64,000 nucleotides of DNA from assembly GCA_018350325.1 (NCBI GenBank), contig JAEVLN010000049.1, positions 62,001 to 126,000 on the forward strand, in the 5' to 3' direction. How positions within the stretch are numbered: position 1 is the stretch's first letter; each line of letters opens with the position of its first letter. Both the position numbers and the translations under genes were made by a program. Below are positions 63,240-64,000 of this stretch, piece by piece. The notes below the pieces were generated by a model. It searched no databases and was not told the origin of the DNA. It was given only the letters and a program-made list of their open reading frames with translations. This stretch comes from Globodera rostochiensis. Taxonomy: Eukaryota; Nematoda; Chromadorea; Rhabditida; Heteroderidae.

Positions 63240-63610
63240 ACGGAGTCCGGACCCAAAAATGTCCGGAAATCCGGATTAGAAATTTGACTTTTTCTCATTT
63301 TCTAAACTATTTTGGGGGTTTTTGCCACAAAAGTTTCATCGACTGAGGTGCCATCGAATTTTGCCAACGCATCCGCTGAGTTTTTGACTCCAACGGCACC
63401 AATCTTTCCATTGATACACCCAAAGGGCAAACAAAACCGAAATTGGCACAAATCATTTGGCATCGGATTTGGCCTTTGATCAATGGGAACATTTACGCAT
63501 TTTCATTGTCGCCTCCAAATTCAACCGTTTTCGACAATTTTCTACGACAATTCTCGGGGATTGTGCAACGCTCCGTCCGATACATCAACTTCCCTGACAG
63601 TTTTCCTCAA
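63240..63610 (+). pseudogene. Relic of the unidentified gene family, copy B
   Basis: Duplicate of 58560-58900 downstream of gene 2, with the same order of words (GGATTTGGCCTTTGATCAAT, CGACAATTCTCGGGGATTGT). It diverges after about 63605. Frame broken. Confidence 0.5.
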
Positions 63611-63871
63611 AATGGTTGTTTGTTTGGGCTTTTACTGCATTTTCCAATTTAAATTCTTTTACCTATTCCATTTCAGGCATTTGTCAATGCAGTGTTTTCT
63701 ATCAATTTGATCATCTGTCTTAATCATTTGCTCTTTTTTTTTGTTAGAATAGCGCCATTTCCATTTGAATTGAAGAACAATTTGACGCGTGAACGATCGT
63801 TTCGGCAATTCGGAGGTGGTAGAATCCGAATCTCTTCTTTTTTACGCCAAAAAATTTGCTTGTTTTTGCAG

Positions 63872-64000
63872 AAACTCTGGATATGCGTGCCGCCGATTTG
63901 AACGCCGATTTGTTTCCAACCGTTTCGATGGATTATCCTGGCAACAAAATTAAAGCGAACTTTGGATCGGAACAATTCAAATTCGACATTGCCAAGGCAT
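63872..64000 (+). pseudogene. Extra SPRY terminal exon downstream of gene 2 (cut by window end)
   Basis: After the TTTGCTTGTTTTTGCAG acceptor the frame encodes TLDMRAADLNADLFPTVSMD, then the YPGNKIKANFG strand, and is still open at the window edge (FDIAKA). Same arrangement as 59156-59283. If more exons lie beyond the window this could be the tail of another structure. Confidence 0.6.

Overview
The window is nuclear DNA of a cyst nematode, almost certainly Globodera. Four observations support this. The 5.8S/ITS fragment at 29.3-30.0 kb reads like Globodera ITS. The 56-63 kb end carries two SPRYSEC-type secreted SPRY genes. Dense ATGCCA (dorsal-gland 'DOG box') arrays sit in front of both. Genes have short GT-AG introns in AT-rich, repeat-rich sequence. 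The species was not determined.

Left third (1-15.8 kb): a tandem array of three copies of one gene, all on the minus strand. I could assemble the middle copy (6418-9742) as a complete seven-exon model of 505 codons plus stop, with every junction GT-AG and in phase. It encodes a signal peptide, a macro (ADP-ribose-binding/hydrolase type) domain, a variable linker and an OTU cysteine-protease domain with both the Cys and His motifs. Copies 1 and 3 carry +1 and -1 frameshifts in the macro domain; copy 3 has also lost its signal-peptide end, and copy 1 runs off the window. The repeat units have collected hAT-like and foldback elements whose empty sites can be read in sister copies. This gene family is the strongest candidate for an undescribed system: a secreted protein that could act on both ADP-ribosylation and ubiquitin.

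Middle (16-42 kb): a four-copy array of a small Ser/Lys-rich gene model whose intron is a 44-bp minisatellite; a secreted protein of unknown family (20562-21423) whose signal peptide and 5' flank match those of the macro-OTU genes; scattered relics of that family; a deleted, displaced rDNA fragment; a duplicated block (24.5-26.3 and 31.0-32.8 kb); and short genes for an EF-hand protein, a Cys-rich protein, a coiled-coil C-terminus and a Gln-rich secreted protein. Most of the remainder is MITEs, foldbacks and simple repeats.

Right third (42-64 kb): a tRNA-derived SINE, a nested GC-rich repeat complex with a 21-bp minisatellite that cuts into the 3' end of a two-domain galectin-like gene, a decayed S1 serine-protease gene, and then a tandem duplication (offset about 5.86 kb) of a SPRYSEC gene with its promoter array. 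Each SPRYSEC copy is followed by the same gene-family relic and by an extra copy of the terminal SPRY exon.
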